DNA from: Siphonodentalium dalli
Lineage: Eukaryota > Mollusca > Scaphopoda > Gadilida > Siphonodentaliidae
Assembly (NCBI GenBank): GCA_032622095.1
Contig: CP136068.1
Location: 185,647,960 to 185,711,959 of the forward strand
Direction: 5' to 3'
DNA length: 64,000 bases
The notes under the pieces are model-generated. The model was not told where the DNA came from. It searched no databases and worked only from the letters and a program-made list of their open reading frames with translations. The position numbers were made by a program, and so were the translations under genes. Numbering within the stretch: the first letter of the stretch is position 1; every line of letters begins with the position of its first letter. Shown here in pieces: positions 13,872-25,610 of this stretch.

Positions 13872-14037
13872 AAACTTCGCAGAGTGGATTAAACTTTCTC
13901 CATACACTTTGAACGGAAAAATGTTTATCCATCGCATTGTAAAGATCGTGGCATAAACTTCGCAGAGTGGATTAAACTTTCTCCATACAATTTGAACGGA
14001 AAAGTGTTTATCCATCGCATTGTAAAGATCGTGGCAT
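13872..14037. repeat. 83-bp repeat in two tandem copies
   Basis: AAACTTCGCAGAGTGGATTA starts at 13872 and again at 13955. The copies are almost identical over 83 bp, including TTTATCCATCGCATTGTAAA. Confidence 0.88.
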
Positions 14038-14229
14038 AAACAAATTTAATCCACTCGAATAATAAATTTAATCCACTCGTGTGATTGGCGATTTACAACA
14101 CTCGCTGATGCTCGTGATGTAAATCGACAATCCCATGCACTCGTGGATTATTCTATATATGTATATCCAGCTTCAGTCACAACCCCATTCAGTGATATAT
14201 GTATGGTATGAAACGTTGCGCCTAACACG

Positions 14230-14480
14230 ATACCCGCATCACCCCTGTGTATGTGGTATCGCCAAACCAGAGGGTATCACCAAACCAGATAATTGCGGTC
14301 TTGATTAATGAATATATCTTCCCTCAGATGAAGCAATATATCTCCCAGTTAAATGGTGATATCCACTATTCAAAACATAATTTCGCAAAGCGGAATATTC
14401 CCTCAATGGGATAGTGACCACAGCTTGCTCTCACCCCGATGAATTTAATAGAAATTCTGACTCATTTCCTATTTTATCAT
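14230..14480 (+). repeat. dispersed repeat, copy 1
   Basis: Carries GTGGTATCGCCAAACC, GAGGGTATCACCAAACCAGA, CAAAACATAATTTCGCAAAG and AGCTTGCTCTCA. The same block recurs directly at about 37930-38170, next to the piggyBac-type MITE, and part of it recurs inverted at about 15065-15190. An old interspersed repeat with no visible coding content. Confidence 0.85.
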
Positions 14481-15064
14481 AAATAGTAGACACCTTTTGA
14501 CGTTAGATAGTTCGTTTGAAACATAATTATCAGTCATATATATATATATATGGCGGATAATGCGTGCATCAATAGAAAAAATATATGTTTAATTAACCAT
14601 AACATTGTCTAGCCTGCAGAGCGGTTCGCAAAAATACCATATACCCACCAGAATTTCGGGCATCAACGCCGCAGATCGATCCTGCGATGAAATGTCGCCA
14701 AACCAGAGCTGGGATGTCAAAGATGCGAATGATATGCTTTACATTTTGACCGTTTCTGCTTGAAATTATCCCAATTATCATTCGGACAGGCCGGCACATG
14801 GATCATCTTTAGGGTGGGGGCGCATGTGCAGGGGTGAAAACGTGTATGTTTGTTTGTGTTTTATGTTCTAATGTCATATTAATAGTTTAGGCTATTCTCT
14901 GTTATATGGACACATTAAATCGGTGTAAATCATTAGCAGGGACGTGGCTAGAGTGTCACTGTTAGGGGTATTCACCTATAGTTTCTAAATGCACCCCCTT
15001 CCAGTAACTTCTATTTACACCCCATGTTATAGGTTCCAGTTTTCATCTAATTTACAACGAGTTC
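14481..15064. other. intergenic spacer, no gene seen
   Basis: Includes a short TA run near 14540 and a 68-codon minus frame (14593-14799) that reuses sequence like the neighbouring dispersed repeat. No recognisable coding signal. Confidence 0.45.
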
Positions 15065-15190
15065 TTCCAACTTCTTTTAACTGGGAGATATATAGCTTCA
15101 TCTGAGGGAAGATATGTTCATTTATCTACACCGCAATTCTCTGGTTTGGTGATACCCTCGGCTTTGGCGATACCACGTACACGGGGGTGC
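15065..15190 (-). repeat. dispersed repeat, inverted partial copy
   Basis: Reads TTAACTGGGAGATATATAGC, TTCATCTGAGGGAAGATATG and GATACCACGTACACGGGG. This is the reverse complement of part of the block at 14230 and 37930. It lies about 560 bp upstream of insulin-like gene 1. Confidence 0.8.
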
Positions 15191-15619
15191 GCATGCATTG
15201 AATGCTTGCACTGGCCGCATGCGTCAGTCGCAGGTCTGTGGAAGCAACTTAAGAAGGTTTCTTCCGACATTGAGTCTAAGAATTTGAACACAGATATTCA
15301 AAATCAATCAATATGGAATATGACAATGTGTTTCGCGTCATCGAAGCGAATTCAGACGAGTATTCCCTACACTTTGAACCAATTGATTCGAATATTCTAG
15401 TTTACAATGAACATTCGTGTCAGTAAATCCCACGGATTATCGAGCAGAATCCTTATACTAATACAAATGACGCACTGCCCCACGCAGATGAACGACATAT
15501 GGCTAAACATTAAAGGGCCCTTTATTTTGGGCGACAGACGAATCGACCTCCCCAGGCAAATATTCACAGACGTTCATATATGGCTCTCCTATTGTTCAGA
15601 TGCTTCCACCCTGTCTCAG

Positions 15620-15749
15620 GTTTTAGAATAAAAGCACGCACAAAATCGAACAACAATATTTGATATCTGACGGCATCTGTACTCCATCACATCTCATAAG
15701 GCTCATACTATTTTCTATAACGTTTGTTCCGCTGAATAATAATAATTTT
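15620..15749 (+). promoter_or_regulatory. possible promoter and 5' UTR of insulin-like gene 1
   Basis: An AATAAAAG box near 15627 is the nearest TATA-like sequence, about 120 bp upstream of the ATG at 15750. A transcript starting about 30 bp downstream would have a 5' UTR near 90 bp. The match is weak, and a separate upstream non-coding exon cannot be excluded. Confidence 0.3.
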
Positions 15750-15945
15750 ATGATGAAGGACTTGATGTTTGTGGTGTTAGTTATATGTTACTTGTCGATG
15801 GCTTCATGTCATGTATGCAATAGTAACATGAAGGTATCTGGTCACGCGACTAGTATTTGTGGAACTTCTTTGACTGACCTCGTAACAGCTCTGTGTCGAT
15901 ACTTTAATTCGAATGTGAGGACTGGGAAAAGAGATCACAAAACAC
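15750..15945 (+). CDS. insulin-related peptide 1 precursor, exon 1 (signal peptide, B chain, start of C peptide)
   Basis: Encodes 65 codons plus one base of a predicted 112-residue secreted prohormone. Residues 1-20 form a hydrophobic signal peptide with two Met codons at the start. The B chain has Cys23, Cys37 and Cys49. The CG pair at 37-38 and the 12-residue step to Cys49 are the insulin B-chain pattern, and the 14-residue step from Cys23 to Cys37 is the extra cysteine of molluscan insulin-related peptides. Gly59-Lys60-Arg61 is a dibasic cleavage site that could leave an amidated B-chain end. The exon stops at CAC|GTGAGT in phase 1, the phase of the conserved insulin C-peptide intron. Predicted role: ligand of an insulin-receptor-type tyrosine kinase. 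The start was chosen as the first ATG before the signal peptide; the frame is also open further upstream without an ATG. Confidence 0.9.
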
Positions 15946-16084
15946 GTGAGTACAGTAAAAGATGCATAATCCGAATTAACACCCTGCAGGGAGCCCCACA
16001 CATATATAGAAGCATATAGAAGAGTGTCGTCTGCTCACGTTGGTCTGGGGCTCTGTATGGGTGAAATTATAAAATTGTTAAATA

Positions 16085-16240
16085 ATACAAGAAAAAATTA
16101 TTAAAATTGTAAAAAATTGTTAGGCCAATGCATTCTCTTATATATGCGAGGCGACCTATGGTCGACTCGCATATGTAAGAGAATGCATTGGCACAGGGTA
16201 AAAAAAATCCCGGCTTACGACTGGATTTGATATGGCGTGT
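16085..16240 (+). mobile_element. dispersed element with 69-bp hairpin, uninterrupted copy
   Basis: Uninterrupted counterpart of the element at 12757-13240. It has the flank AAAAATTATTAAAATTGTAA, the hairpin at 16124-16192, then ACAGGGTAAAAAAAATCCCG and GATTTGATATGGCG. It lies in the gene 1 intron 140 bp after exon 1. Confidence 0.8.
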
Positions 16241-16246
16241 CACAAA

Positions 16247-16645
16247 TTACTATTTGTTTGGCTTCAGGGGTTAATATATTTGATTCGAGTCGAGGAACCC
16301 ACCCATCAAAGATCAGAGTGATCAAACATAGATTGTTTTAATTTGTTATTTCTCGAGATTTGTACTTATTTGTGGCCCGGAAAAAAATGCCATGGTGACG
16401 GTCTCGGACAAAATTGCGGATGAAGATGGATAACTCTAAAATCAATTGGCTTGAAAATCCGCCCATATTTCGTTGAACAAAATGTTGATAAATAACACGT
16501 TTTTGGGCAATTTTATACTATAGTTGACTGTGGTTAGCATTATTTTTGGGCAATTAATCGATTCTGATAACTGCAGGGGCATTTAAAAAAATGTTGTTGT
16601 TTTTGTTGTTGGGGACCATCGAATCAGATTGAGTACCTTTAACAT
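16247..16645 (+). mobile_element. AAAGGTACTCAAT-type MITE, copy A
   Basis: Shares TTTGATTCGAGTCGAGGAA, CCACCCATCAAAG, ATGGATAACTCTAAAATCAA, GGGCAATTAATCGATTCTGA and TTGAGTACCTTTAA-like terminal sequence with copies at 22873-23355 (direct) and about 27215-27655 (inverted). No coding capacity is seen. Confidence 0.75.
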
Positions 16646-16950
16646 AGCCGATTGGACAGCGAAAGATACTTAATCGGGGTTCACGATTACATAGTGATTG
16701 ATATTTAATCGTAATGACACATGGCACGCGAGGTTAGAATTGGAGGTATAATTTTTGAAGAAATAACGGAGATGTTTGAAGAAGTGCTTTTAACGGTGCT
16801 TTTATAATACCTATGGCATCACCTTCCTATTAACTCAGGATATGTATTTCAAAATGTAATCCTAACCTCGTGTGTCACCTGCGTTTGGATATCAATCGCT
16901 ATTTAATAGTGAACCCATATTAAGGCTGAAATGGTCGTTTTCGCATATTT

Positions 16951-17205
16951 TCGTGCAAAAAGAAACACATGATCTCCTAAACGTGCACAAAGATACCAGG
17001 ATCTCTCAAATGTGCAACAAGAAAACAGGATCTCTCAAACGTGCAAAAAGACACCCATCATATCTCAAATGTGCAGATTTCCATAGAAATTTCATTCTAA
17101 AATCACTAATAAATCATTATTATAAAAATAATTAGCATGCGACTAATTTATAATCGATTTTTATGAGACTTTGAGATACCGGGTGACTTTTTGCACATTT
17201 TGTGA
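16951..17205. mobile_element. short copy of the 30-bp-repeat inverted element
   Basis: The left arm has about four 30-bp units in reverse orientation (CGTGCAAAAAGA, GATCTCTCAAACGTGCAAAA). An AT-rich core follows at 17075-17165, then one forward unit (TTTGAGATACCGGGTGACTT, TTTTTGCACATTTTG). The core (AAATTTCATTCTAAAATCAC ... ATTAGCATGCGACTAAT) resembles the core at 45870-45955, and the repeats match the 13-kb array there. This is the compact relative of that array, sitting inside the gene 1 intron. Confidence 0.75.
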
Positions 17206-17255
17206 AATAAATAGATTTAAAAATCAAGCATTTATCAAGACGAGTTAATGATTTA

Positions 17256-18092
17256 GGGCGTGCTTACATTGATGTAGATCTGTATACAGTTCTACACGTA
17301 TACTAATGTAAACGGGGTGATATAGAAATGCACACAGAAAGAAAACGGTATTCGTTCGTGTGAGCAAAAATGGTCTCCGTTATAAGTCACGGTCAACACC
17401 GAGACATTGCGACAGGCAAATCTGATTTGATTATTTGTTACTCGTGCTTGGCGAATGTGCTTAATCTTTCTTTGTCATTTCAACCCATGTATTTCACACT
17501 GGGTAATCGAGAACCTGTGTGTTGGTGCGTGTGGTTACAAAGTACTTAAAGTAAAGTTTGTACGATATACATATATCTTATTAATATCTGTTCTTCTTGG
17601 AGTTTGGTAATACTTTAGTACACTAAGTGAACAACAGGGCGACCGCAAAAGCATACCATAACAAGGCCGCTATCACTGACGTTGACAAGCACAGCATATA
17701 ATCTAGGTCATTTTGTTATTCTATGCTCTCAAAATTGTGGTTAGATGGGAAATTCCGCACATTTCTGTGATAGGGGTCGTAGATGAAGTAGCCCTATTTC
17801 TATTTGTGTACAATGTTGTTTATTGTATATTTCTTTGTGATTTGTTCATATGCGACTTTCATTCTTTCTTCGAACCATTATTAACTAGTGTAAGAATAAA
17901 TTGCTGTGGTCTGCTGATAGTTGATTCATTTTTTGTCTGGCCTAAACTGACACGACTCATAGTGAATTGTCAATTACCAGAGTACTGATGAGCGCGCGTT
18001 CACTATCAGTAATCATATTGTGATCACAGTAATCTGCGACACGTGACTTCACACAGATCTGCATACATATCTACAGCAATATAAATACACCC
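17256..18092. mobile_element. 837-bp PIF/Harbinger-like non-autonomous transposon
   Basis: Imperfect inverted ends of about 34 bp begin GGGCGTGCTTACATTGATGT on the left and, read inward from the right, GGGTGTATTTATATTGCTGT. They are flanked by TTA on both sides (17253-17255 and 18093-18095). A TTA target duplication with GGG-starting ends fits PIF/Harbinger. The 91-codon frame inside (17713-17988) has no transposase features. Confidence 0.7.
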
Positions 18093-18870
18093 TTAAAATA
18101 AGTGAACATATATAATCAAGCGAGTGAAGCGACTGCATGCATGGTCATATTTTTAAGATGATGTGACGTTGGTAACTTTGTAGTTGATGATCTATATATC
18201 GGTCGAATAAACCACATGTTATTTAAAGACCGTTCGGGATCGAGATTAAATACTCATATTTTTTTCACTATAGTATGCCTACAGATGTTAGCAATAATAA
18301 AGTTAAATTTACTCGCCGCTTTACTCTGTATGAGTTGTCCGACAGTCTGTCGGGAGAGTGAGACTTAAGAAGCCAGCCAAACAATACATAACCATACACC
18401 CTCTGCATGAACACAATTAGCTTCCGTAAGAATCAATACAAATCGCGATACGGTTACACGAACTTTTCCGACAAAAAACAAATCCAAGCACGTATGATAA
18501 TTTTTTGCTTTTGACCATTTTTGGGACACACTTGACCCAAAATTTGTTTCAGTTTTGCAATTTTTTCCCAGCCATCTATTGACACGCAACCCCTAGTAGC
18601 GAAACAAGCATTTACGAGCTAGAAGAACAAAAAATAACCAAATTTAAAAGACACATGTAACCCATTTGTTATTAATACAGGAGATTTCTGTTTGAAGTTA
18701 ATCAAATACTAAAATGTAAATGACTACATACAGTCATATGGTACCGTTGAATAGAACTATTTTGTAAATGTAGGGTCTTACATTTTGTGTATTTCTAATT
18801 TAGACCATTGACTGAAACCTGTTTATTTAAACACTGGAATCTAAATATAATTGCCACATATTTTATTGAG

Positions 18871-19533
18871 AAATAGAGGATCTCACATGAGTTTCTATTT
18901 TATACGGAATTTATCAACCGAGTTCACTAAATTCGATTTGAGCCGAGGTTTACCGAGGCTCAAATTGAATTTAGAGGACGAGGTTGATAAATTACGTATA
19001 AAATAGGACGAGTGTGAGATACCTTTTATCACATGATCAAATAAACCCGAAGCAACGCGAAATATTCATCGAAAACAACAATCATAAACTACAGCGATCG
19101 CAAGTGATTTGAAGAACGCCGTGACGTCATCGCACGCGCTGATATTAAACGTGTCTATTACCGATAATTATGAAACTGCTTTTATGGCCAAATTATGTGA
19201 TAAATAGAGGATCTCACATGAGTTTCTATTTTATACGGAATTTATCAACCGAGTTCACTAAATTCGATTTGAGCCGAGGTTTACCGAGGCTCAAATAGAA
19301 TTTAGCGGACGAGGTTGATAAATTACGTATAAAATAGGACGAGTGTGAGATACTTTTTATCACATGATCAAATAAACGCGAAGCAATGCGAAATATCCAT
19401 CGAAAACAATGATAAAAATCGCACGATCGCAAGTCATTTGAAGAACGATGTGACGTCATCGCACGCGCTGATATTAAACGTGTCTCTTATCGATAATTAT
19501 GAAACTGCTTTTATGGGCAAATTATCTGATAAA
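18871..19533. mobile_element. 331-bp long-hairpin element in two tandem copies
   Basis: Copies at 18871-19201 and 19202-19533 differ at a few positions. The first ~155 bp of each fold back on themselves: GATCTCACATGAGTTTCTAT and TTATCAACCGAGTTCACTAA are answered by TTTAGAGGACGAGGTTGATA and CGAGTGTGAGAT. A TGACGTCA CRE-like octamer lies in the second half of each copy. No gene; the opposing small frames simply mirror the palindrome. Confidence 0.85.
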
Positions 19534-19650
19534 AGATGTTACTGATTTGCTGTACATGATGTTGCAGTGCATTTTATTCTTTAATTCTATATAGCATTAC
19601 GGTGAAGCTGAAATTTCACTAGTTTACAATTTGAAGTATTAGTTTTAGTT

Positions 19651-22187
19651 TTATGTGATGATCTCTTCACTTATTATCTCAGTGTTGAGCTGGGATTTAT
19701 GTGATGATCTCTTCACATATTATCTCAGTGTTTGTTGAGCTGGGATTTATGTGATGATCTCTTCACATATTATCTCAGTGTTTGTTGAGCTGGGATTTAT
19801 GTGATGATCTCTTCACTTATTATCTCAGTGTTTGTTGAGCTGGGATATATGTGATGATCTCTTCACTTATTATCTCAGTGTTGAGCTGGGATTTATGTGA
19901 TGATCTCTTCACATATTATCTCAGTGTTTGTTGAGCTGGGATTTATGTGATGATCTCTTCACATATTATCTCAGTGTTTGTTGAGCTGGGATTTATGTGA
20001 TGATCTCTTCACTTATTATCTCAGTGTTTGTTGAGCTGGGATTTATGTGATGATCTCTTCACTTATTATCTCAGTGTTGAGCTGGGATTTATGTGATGAT
20101 CTCTTCACTTATTATCTCAGTGTTGAGCTGGGATTTATGTGATGATCTCTTCACTTATTATCTCAGTGTTGAGCTGGGATTTATGTGATGATCTCTTCAC
20201 TTATTATCTCAGTGTTGAGCTGGGATTTATGTGATGATCTCTTCACATATTATCTCAGTGTTTGTTGAGCTGGGATTTATGTGATGATCTCTTCACATAT
20301 TATCTCAGTGTTTGTTGAGCTGGGATTTATGTGATGATCTCTTCACTTATTATCTCAGTGTTTGTTGAGCTGGGATTTATGTGATGATCTCTTCACTTAT
20401 TATCTCAGTGTTAAGCTGGGATTTATGTGATGATCTCTTCACTTATTATCTCAGTGTTGAGCTGGGATTTATGTGATGATCTCTTCACTTATTATCTCAG
20501 TGTTGAGCTGGGATTTATGTGATGATCTCTTCACATATTATCTCAGTGTTTGTTGAGCTGGGATTTATGTGATGATCTCTTCACATATTATCTCAGTGTT
20601 TGTTGAGCTGGGATTTATGTGATGATCTCTTCACTTATTATCTCAGTGTTTGTTGAGCTGGGATTTATGTGATGATCTCTTCACTTATTATCTCAGTGTT
20701 AAGCTGGGATTTATGTGATGATCTCTTCACTTATTATCTCAGTGTTGAGCTGGGATTTATGTGATGATCTCTTCACTTATTATCTCAGTGTTGAGCTGGG
20801 ATTTATGTGATGATCTCTTCACATATTATCTCAGTGTTGAGCTGGGATTTATGTGATGATCTCTTCACTTATTATCTCAGTGTTGAGCTGGGATTTATGT
20901 GATGATCTCTTCACTTATTATCTCAGTGTTGAGCTGGGATTTATGTGATGATCTCTTCACTTATTATCTCAGTGTTGAGCTGGGATTTATGTGATGATCT
21001 CTTCACTTATTATCTCAGTGTTGAGCTGGGATTTATGTGATGATCTCTTCACATATTATCTCAGTGTTGAGCTGGGATTTATGTGATGATCTCTTCACTT
21101 ATTATCTCAGTGTTGAGCTGGGATTTATGTGATGATCTCTTCACTTATTATCTCAGTGTTGAGCTGGGATTTATGTGATGATCTCTTCACTTATTATCTC
21201 AGTGTTGAGCTGGGATTTATGTGATGATCTCTTCACTTATTATCTCAGTGTTGAGCTGGGATTTATGTGATGATCTCTTCACTTATTATCTCAGTGTTGA
21301 GCTGGGATTTATGTGATGATCTCTTCACTTATTATCTCAGTGTTGAGCTGGGATTTATGTGATGATCTCTTCACTTATTATCTCAGTGTTGAGCTGGGAT
21401 TTATGTGATGATCTCTTCACTTATTATCTCAGTGTTGAGCTGGGATTTATGTGATGATCTCTTCACTTATTATCTCAGTGTTGAGCTGGGATTTATGTGA
21501 TGATCTCTTCACTTATTATCTCAGTGTTGAGCTGGGATTTATGTGATGATCTCTTCACTTATTATCTCAGTGTTGAGCTGGGATTTATGTGATGATCTCT
21601 TCACTTATTATCTCAGTGTTGAGCTGGGATTTATGTGATGATCTCTTCACTTATTATCTCAGTGTTGAGCTGGGATTTATGTGATGATCTCTTCACTTAT
21701 TATCTCAGTGTTGAGCTGGGATTTATGTGATGATCTCTTCACTTATTATCTCAGTGTTGAGCTGGGATTTATGTGATGATCTCTTCACTTATTATCTCAG
21801 TGTTGAGCTGGGATTTATGTGATGATCTCTTCACTTATTATCTCAGTGTTGAGCTGGGATTTATGTGATGATCTCTTCACTTATTATCTCAGTGTTGAGC
21901 TGGGATTTATGTGATGATCTCTTCACTTATTATCTCAGTGTTGAGCTGGGATTTATGTGATGATCTCTTCACTTATTATCTCAGTGTTGAGCTGGGATTT
22001 ATGTGATGATCTCTTCACTTATTATCTCAGTGTTGAGCTGGGATTTATGTGATGATCTCTTCACTTATTATCTCAGTGTTGAGCTGGGATTTATGTGATG
22101 ATCTCTTCACTTATTATCTCAGTGTTGAGCTGGGATTTATGTGATGATCTCTTCACTTATTATCTCATTGTTGAGCTGGGATTTATG
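19651..22187. repeat. 46/50-bp tandem array
   Basis: About 54 copies of a unit with TTTATGTGATGATCTCTTCA, CTTATTATCTCAGTG and TTGAGCTGGGA. The short unit is 46 bp; a 50-bp form has the extra TTTG in GTGTTTGTTGAG. In the left third the short and long forms alternate in a recurring pattern with CATAT and CTTAT variants. The right 1 kb is uniform 46-bp units. GTGATGATCTCTTCAC is a partial palindrome in every unit. Confidence 0.97.
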
Positions 22188-22189
22188 CC

Positions 22190-22872
22190 AAAGGTTGTCA
22201 TATCTATTTGTGAAGTTTAGTTTTTATTTGTTTCACAAGATAATTATGCTAAAAACATGTTATTTTATGACAATCGTTATTATTTATATTATTACTCCCT
22301 TCTTTTCTCATTGAGTTGAACTAATCAATTACAAACTCTTATAATTATAGTCAAATACATAACCGTTCCTATCTGTTACAGACTGTTATTATGGTTGGAA
22401 TTTGGTCGTTGAGCATTGATTCATAGAAGTATATTGACCAGATGAGTGTCACGGGATATGTACCGTTGACCTCAGTCTACTTAAAGGGCTACTAATAAAA
22501 AATTGTAATTAAATAATTAATCGTAGACCCAACAAGAAATTCAATTAATTGAGGAAAAACACCCACTGTCCTGAGTGGTATTGATAAGCTATTGGGGGGG
22601 GTCTACCACTTCGCATGTAAAATAACACGAATGACACCAACAGCTTGGATGTGAGAATAATCCACCATATATGGTAGATATTCAACCAGACTGTGCTTAA
22701 GTTTCTCAATTGGTGACTGATGTACACATACAGTACACACAAATAGTAATAACAATTAACGTTGTGATTTTGAAATTAACCATGCTAGAATATTGACGGT
22801 AAGGTGGTATTAACTACTACGAGCATAATAATAGTACTATTCTTTTATAATATATGTGGGCATGATGTATGG
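22190..22872. other. intron sequence, no feature seen
   Basis: AT-rich unique DNA inside the gene 1 intron, including a G run near 22592. The small minus frame at 22545-22742 is not supported by any motif. Confidence 0.45.
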
Positions 22873-23355
22873 AAATATTAAAGGTACTCAATCCGATAAA
22901 ACTCATCTCAATTACTATTTCAATGGCTTCGGGGGTCAAAAATATTTGATTCGAGTCGAGGAAGTCACCCATCAAAGCTCAGATTTGTTAGATATCGATT
23001 TTAGAAATCTATTATTTTTCATTATCGGGAATTCTTTCTGGCCCAGATGACATTCAAAATTGCGTACCCTGATTATAGAGTTATCCATCCTTGTCTGTTT
23101 GAATAGAGTTTTGGCGTAAAATCTCGAGCAGGTTACCAAATTGACGGCAGTTATTAGTACTCATCTCGAGCAATTAACAAATTTCAAAAATCAATATCTA
23201 ATAACTCTGAGCTTTGTTTGATGGTTTCCTCGACTCGAATCAAATATTTTTTACCCCCAAAGTCAAAGAAATAGTAATATAGGACCCTCTGATCGGATTG
23301 TTGTTGTTGGAATCTGTTGAGATGGGGACCCTCTTTTCGAATTGAATACCTTTAA
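22873..23355 (+). mobile_element. AAAGGTACTCAAT-type MITE, copy B with both ends
   Basis: Begins AAAGGTACTCAAT and ends ATTGAATACCTTT, so the termini are inverted. Just inside, TTGATTCGAGTCGAGGAA at the left is matched by TTCCTCGACTCGAATCAA at the right, giving sub-terminal inverted repeats of over 80 bp. It is the most complete copy of the family seen at 16247, 27215 and 59828. Confidence 0.8.
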
Positions 23356-23409
23356 AGGACAAACCAATAGTTACAATACAATTATAACTGTTTTTTTTAA
23401 TTAAGAGCA

Positions 23410-23840
23410 AGAAGAGCTAATTGTGCTTAAGCACAATAAGGGATATTCCTTATTGCGCTTATAAGCTCAATAAGGGAATCTCTATTGTGCTTAAGCGCAA
23501 TAAGGGAATATTTAATTGCGCTTAAGCGCAATGAAGAATATTCAAATTTCGCTGATAAAGCCTAATAATGAATCTCTTATTAAAGAATAATATATTATAT
23601 ATAGTACATAAACTCCTTATAATACAGATGGTGTAGTCCATCTCCATTCTCCATGGCACAATGGGTGGAACAAATATAGGATTATTCTACTATTTGCAGA
23701 AGGGTGATCTAATGAGAGATATATTAATTGTGTTTAAGTGGAATGGGAAGTAATTGCGGTTAAGCATAATAAGGAATGTCTTATTGCATTCTCATTGGGA
23801 TTAAGCGCAATTAGAGATTCCTTAAGTTATTGCGGTTAAT
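23410..23840. repeat. cluster of GCTTAAGC palindromes
   Basis: Degenerate short repeats built around ATTGCGCTTAAGCGCAAT (perfect near 23514-23531) and TTGTGCTTAAGCACAA (perfect near 23420), spaced by AAGGGAATATT-like sequence. About ten copies of increasing decay occur to the right. Confidence 0.75.
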
Positions 23841-24218
23841 CGAAATTGTCTATTAAATGTCAATTTTGATTCCCATAGAGATCATCAATGATGTCTATGC
23901 GCAAGGGCGACGTGCCAATCTTCTCTATTGGGATTCCAATTGTTGGCTCATTAAATATGCACATATGCTTAAGATACAGTCGTGCATGAAGCGCGCTCCC
24001 GTCAGTCGGGTTTTGGATCCCAGTTAATGAAAATATTATTGAAATAATCGGTTTTCCCCAATAAACAACCATATATTCAATATACATGTTTTGGAGCAGA
24101 ATTAGGCAGTCCATATTGGACGCCATCATGGAATTTATTTTTTTTGGTTTAATTTTCACACATATTTATTAGTTATGTGGATGGAGTTCTCATTAAACCT
24201 CACATCTTATATTGGTTA

Positions 24219-24347
24219 CAGTAATGCCCAAAGTAATTGACCACTTAACCACATCATAATTATTGGTAATTTTTCAGGATTTAAAATCCTGAAAAATTAC
24301 CAATAATTATGCTGTGGTTAAGTGGTCAATTACTTTGGACATTACTG
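24219..24347. mobile_element. 129-bp Tc1/mariner-type palindromic MITE, copy 1
   Basis: Starts CAGTAATGCCCAAAGTAATT and ends with its near-complement finishing CATTACTG. Almost the whole element is one inverted repeat around TTTAAA. It is flanked by TA on each side, as expected for a Tc1/mariner target duplication. Confidence 0.8.
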
Positions 24348-24393
24348 TACGAGGATTGAGTTATCATTACACCTCAAATCCTTATATTGGTTA

Positions 24394-24522
24394 CAGTAAT
24401 GCCCAAAGTAATTGACCACTTAACCACAGCAGAATTATGGGTATTTTTTCAGCATTTAAAATCCTGACAAATTACCAATAATTATGCTGTGGTTAAGTGG
24501 TCAATTACTTTGGACATTACTG
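24394..24522. mobile_element. 129-bp Tc1/mariner-type palindromic MITE, copy 2
   Basis: Same ends and length as copy 1, 46 bp downstream and again flanked by TA. The spacer resembles sequence before copy 1 (TCATTA, CCTCA, TCTTATATTGGTTACAG), so the pair probably arose by tandem duplication of a copy with its flank. Confidence 0.8.
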
Positions 24523-24839
24523 TATAAGGATGGAGTTAAACCTCACATGAGTGTGATGGGGATTTGGACCTTGACTTGGGACCTTTTGTTTTTAACGCGA
24601 CAAATGCGCATACACCTTATACACAAATTTCTTATGTAACCAGAGTTTTTCTTGGATAAGATGAGTTTGAAGCCTGCTTACATTTCAAAATGTCGTCAGT
24701 TTTATATTGTCTGCAGCGGAACTCAACGCGTTGAAGCAAAAGTTACAAAAGATAAAATGTGTATGTAACGAGACTATAATACAACTGAAAAAATAAATTG
24801 AGGGAGGGGTGGGCGATACAGGGAACTAAGGGTTGAACC

Positions 24840-25505
24840 GATATAAATTTGTAGAGCAATAACGACCAATGTTGACACATTATGCATCTGAACTCAGAGA
24901 TCAACTCTACTGTTGCAACAAGGCTTTAAAATAGGGGGGTGTCAGAATCTTAGTCATCTCTATATAGTGCCAGAATAGTCATTTATGGACTTCTATAAGA
25001 TGTTAGGTTGGTGATATGGACTCGGAGAAAAAGTGGTTTGTACCGATGAAGTGACATAAATTAGTGGAGCGATGTTGCATCGCGACTGTACTAAAAGCAG
25101 CAATGATATCAAATTGGGGGGGGGGTCTGAAATTATCTATCTCTATAGATGGCACCAGGATTATATAGAAAGGAATAGCCATTGATATACGTATACGGTA
25201 TACTATAGTAATACCATAGACAAATAAGTACAAGTATCACATGATAAAATATTACGTAACGTGACTATACCGATGAAAGAAATAAATAAATTGGACCGGG
25301 ATTAGAGGTTGGGTTGGTTATATGTTGATAATTGGATATTGAATTCATACCGATGAAACGATACAAATTAGTGGAGCGATAAAGACCAATGTTGACATTT
25401 AGTCAGGCTACGCGGGAGAAAATAGGGGTTGATACGATAGACCGAAATAAATTTGTCGGGTGATAATGACCAATGTTGACCTATAAAGTAACGCGACTGT
25501 ACTGT
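24840..25505. repeat. degenerate repeats with an AATGTTGAC motif
   Basis: Loose, diverged copies of a block containing ATAAATT, GGAGCGAT, GACCAATGTTGAC and CGACTGTACT near 24845, 25045, 25340 and 25440. Spacing is irregular. No coding signal. Confidence 0.6.
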
Positions 25506-25610
25506 CGGATAATTATCAGGTGTAACCGGTCAAATATGGACTCTAGTGAACAATATAGAACAGCTCAGAAAACATTCGCAGGGCCCTAAAATTTATTTAA
25601 CACCGCATTT

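Noticed and set aside
19651-22187. CRISPR-like appearance of regularly spaced repeats
   Set aside because: Units are contiguous without unique spacers, and the genome is eukaryotic. It is an ordinary tandem array.
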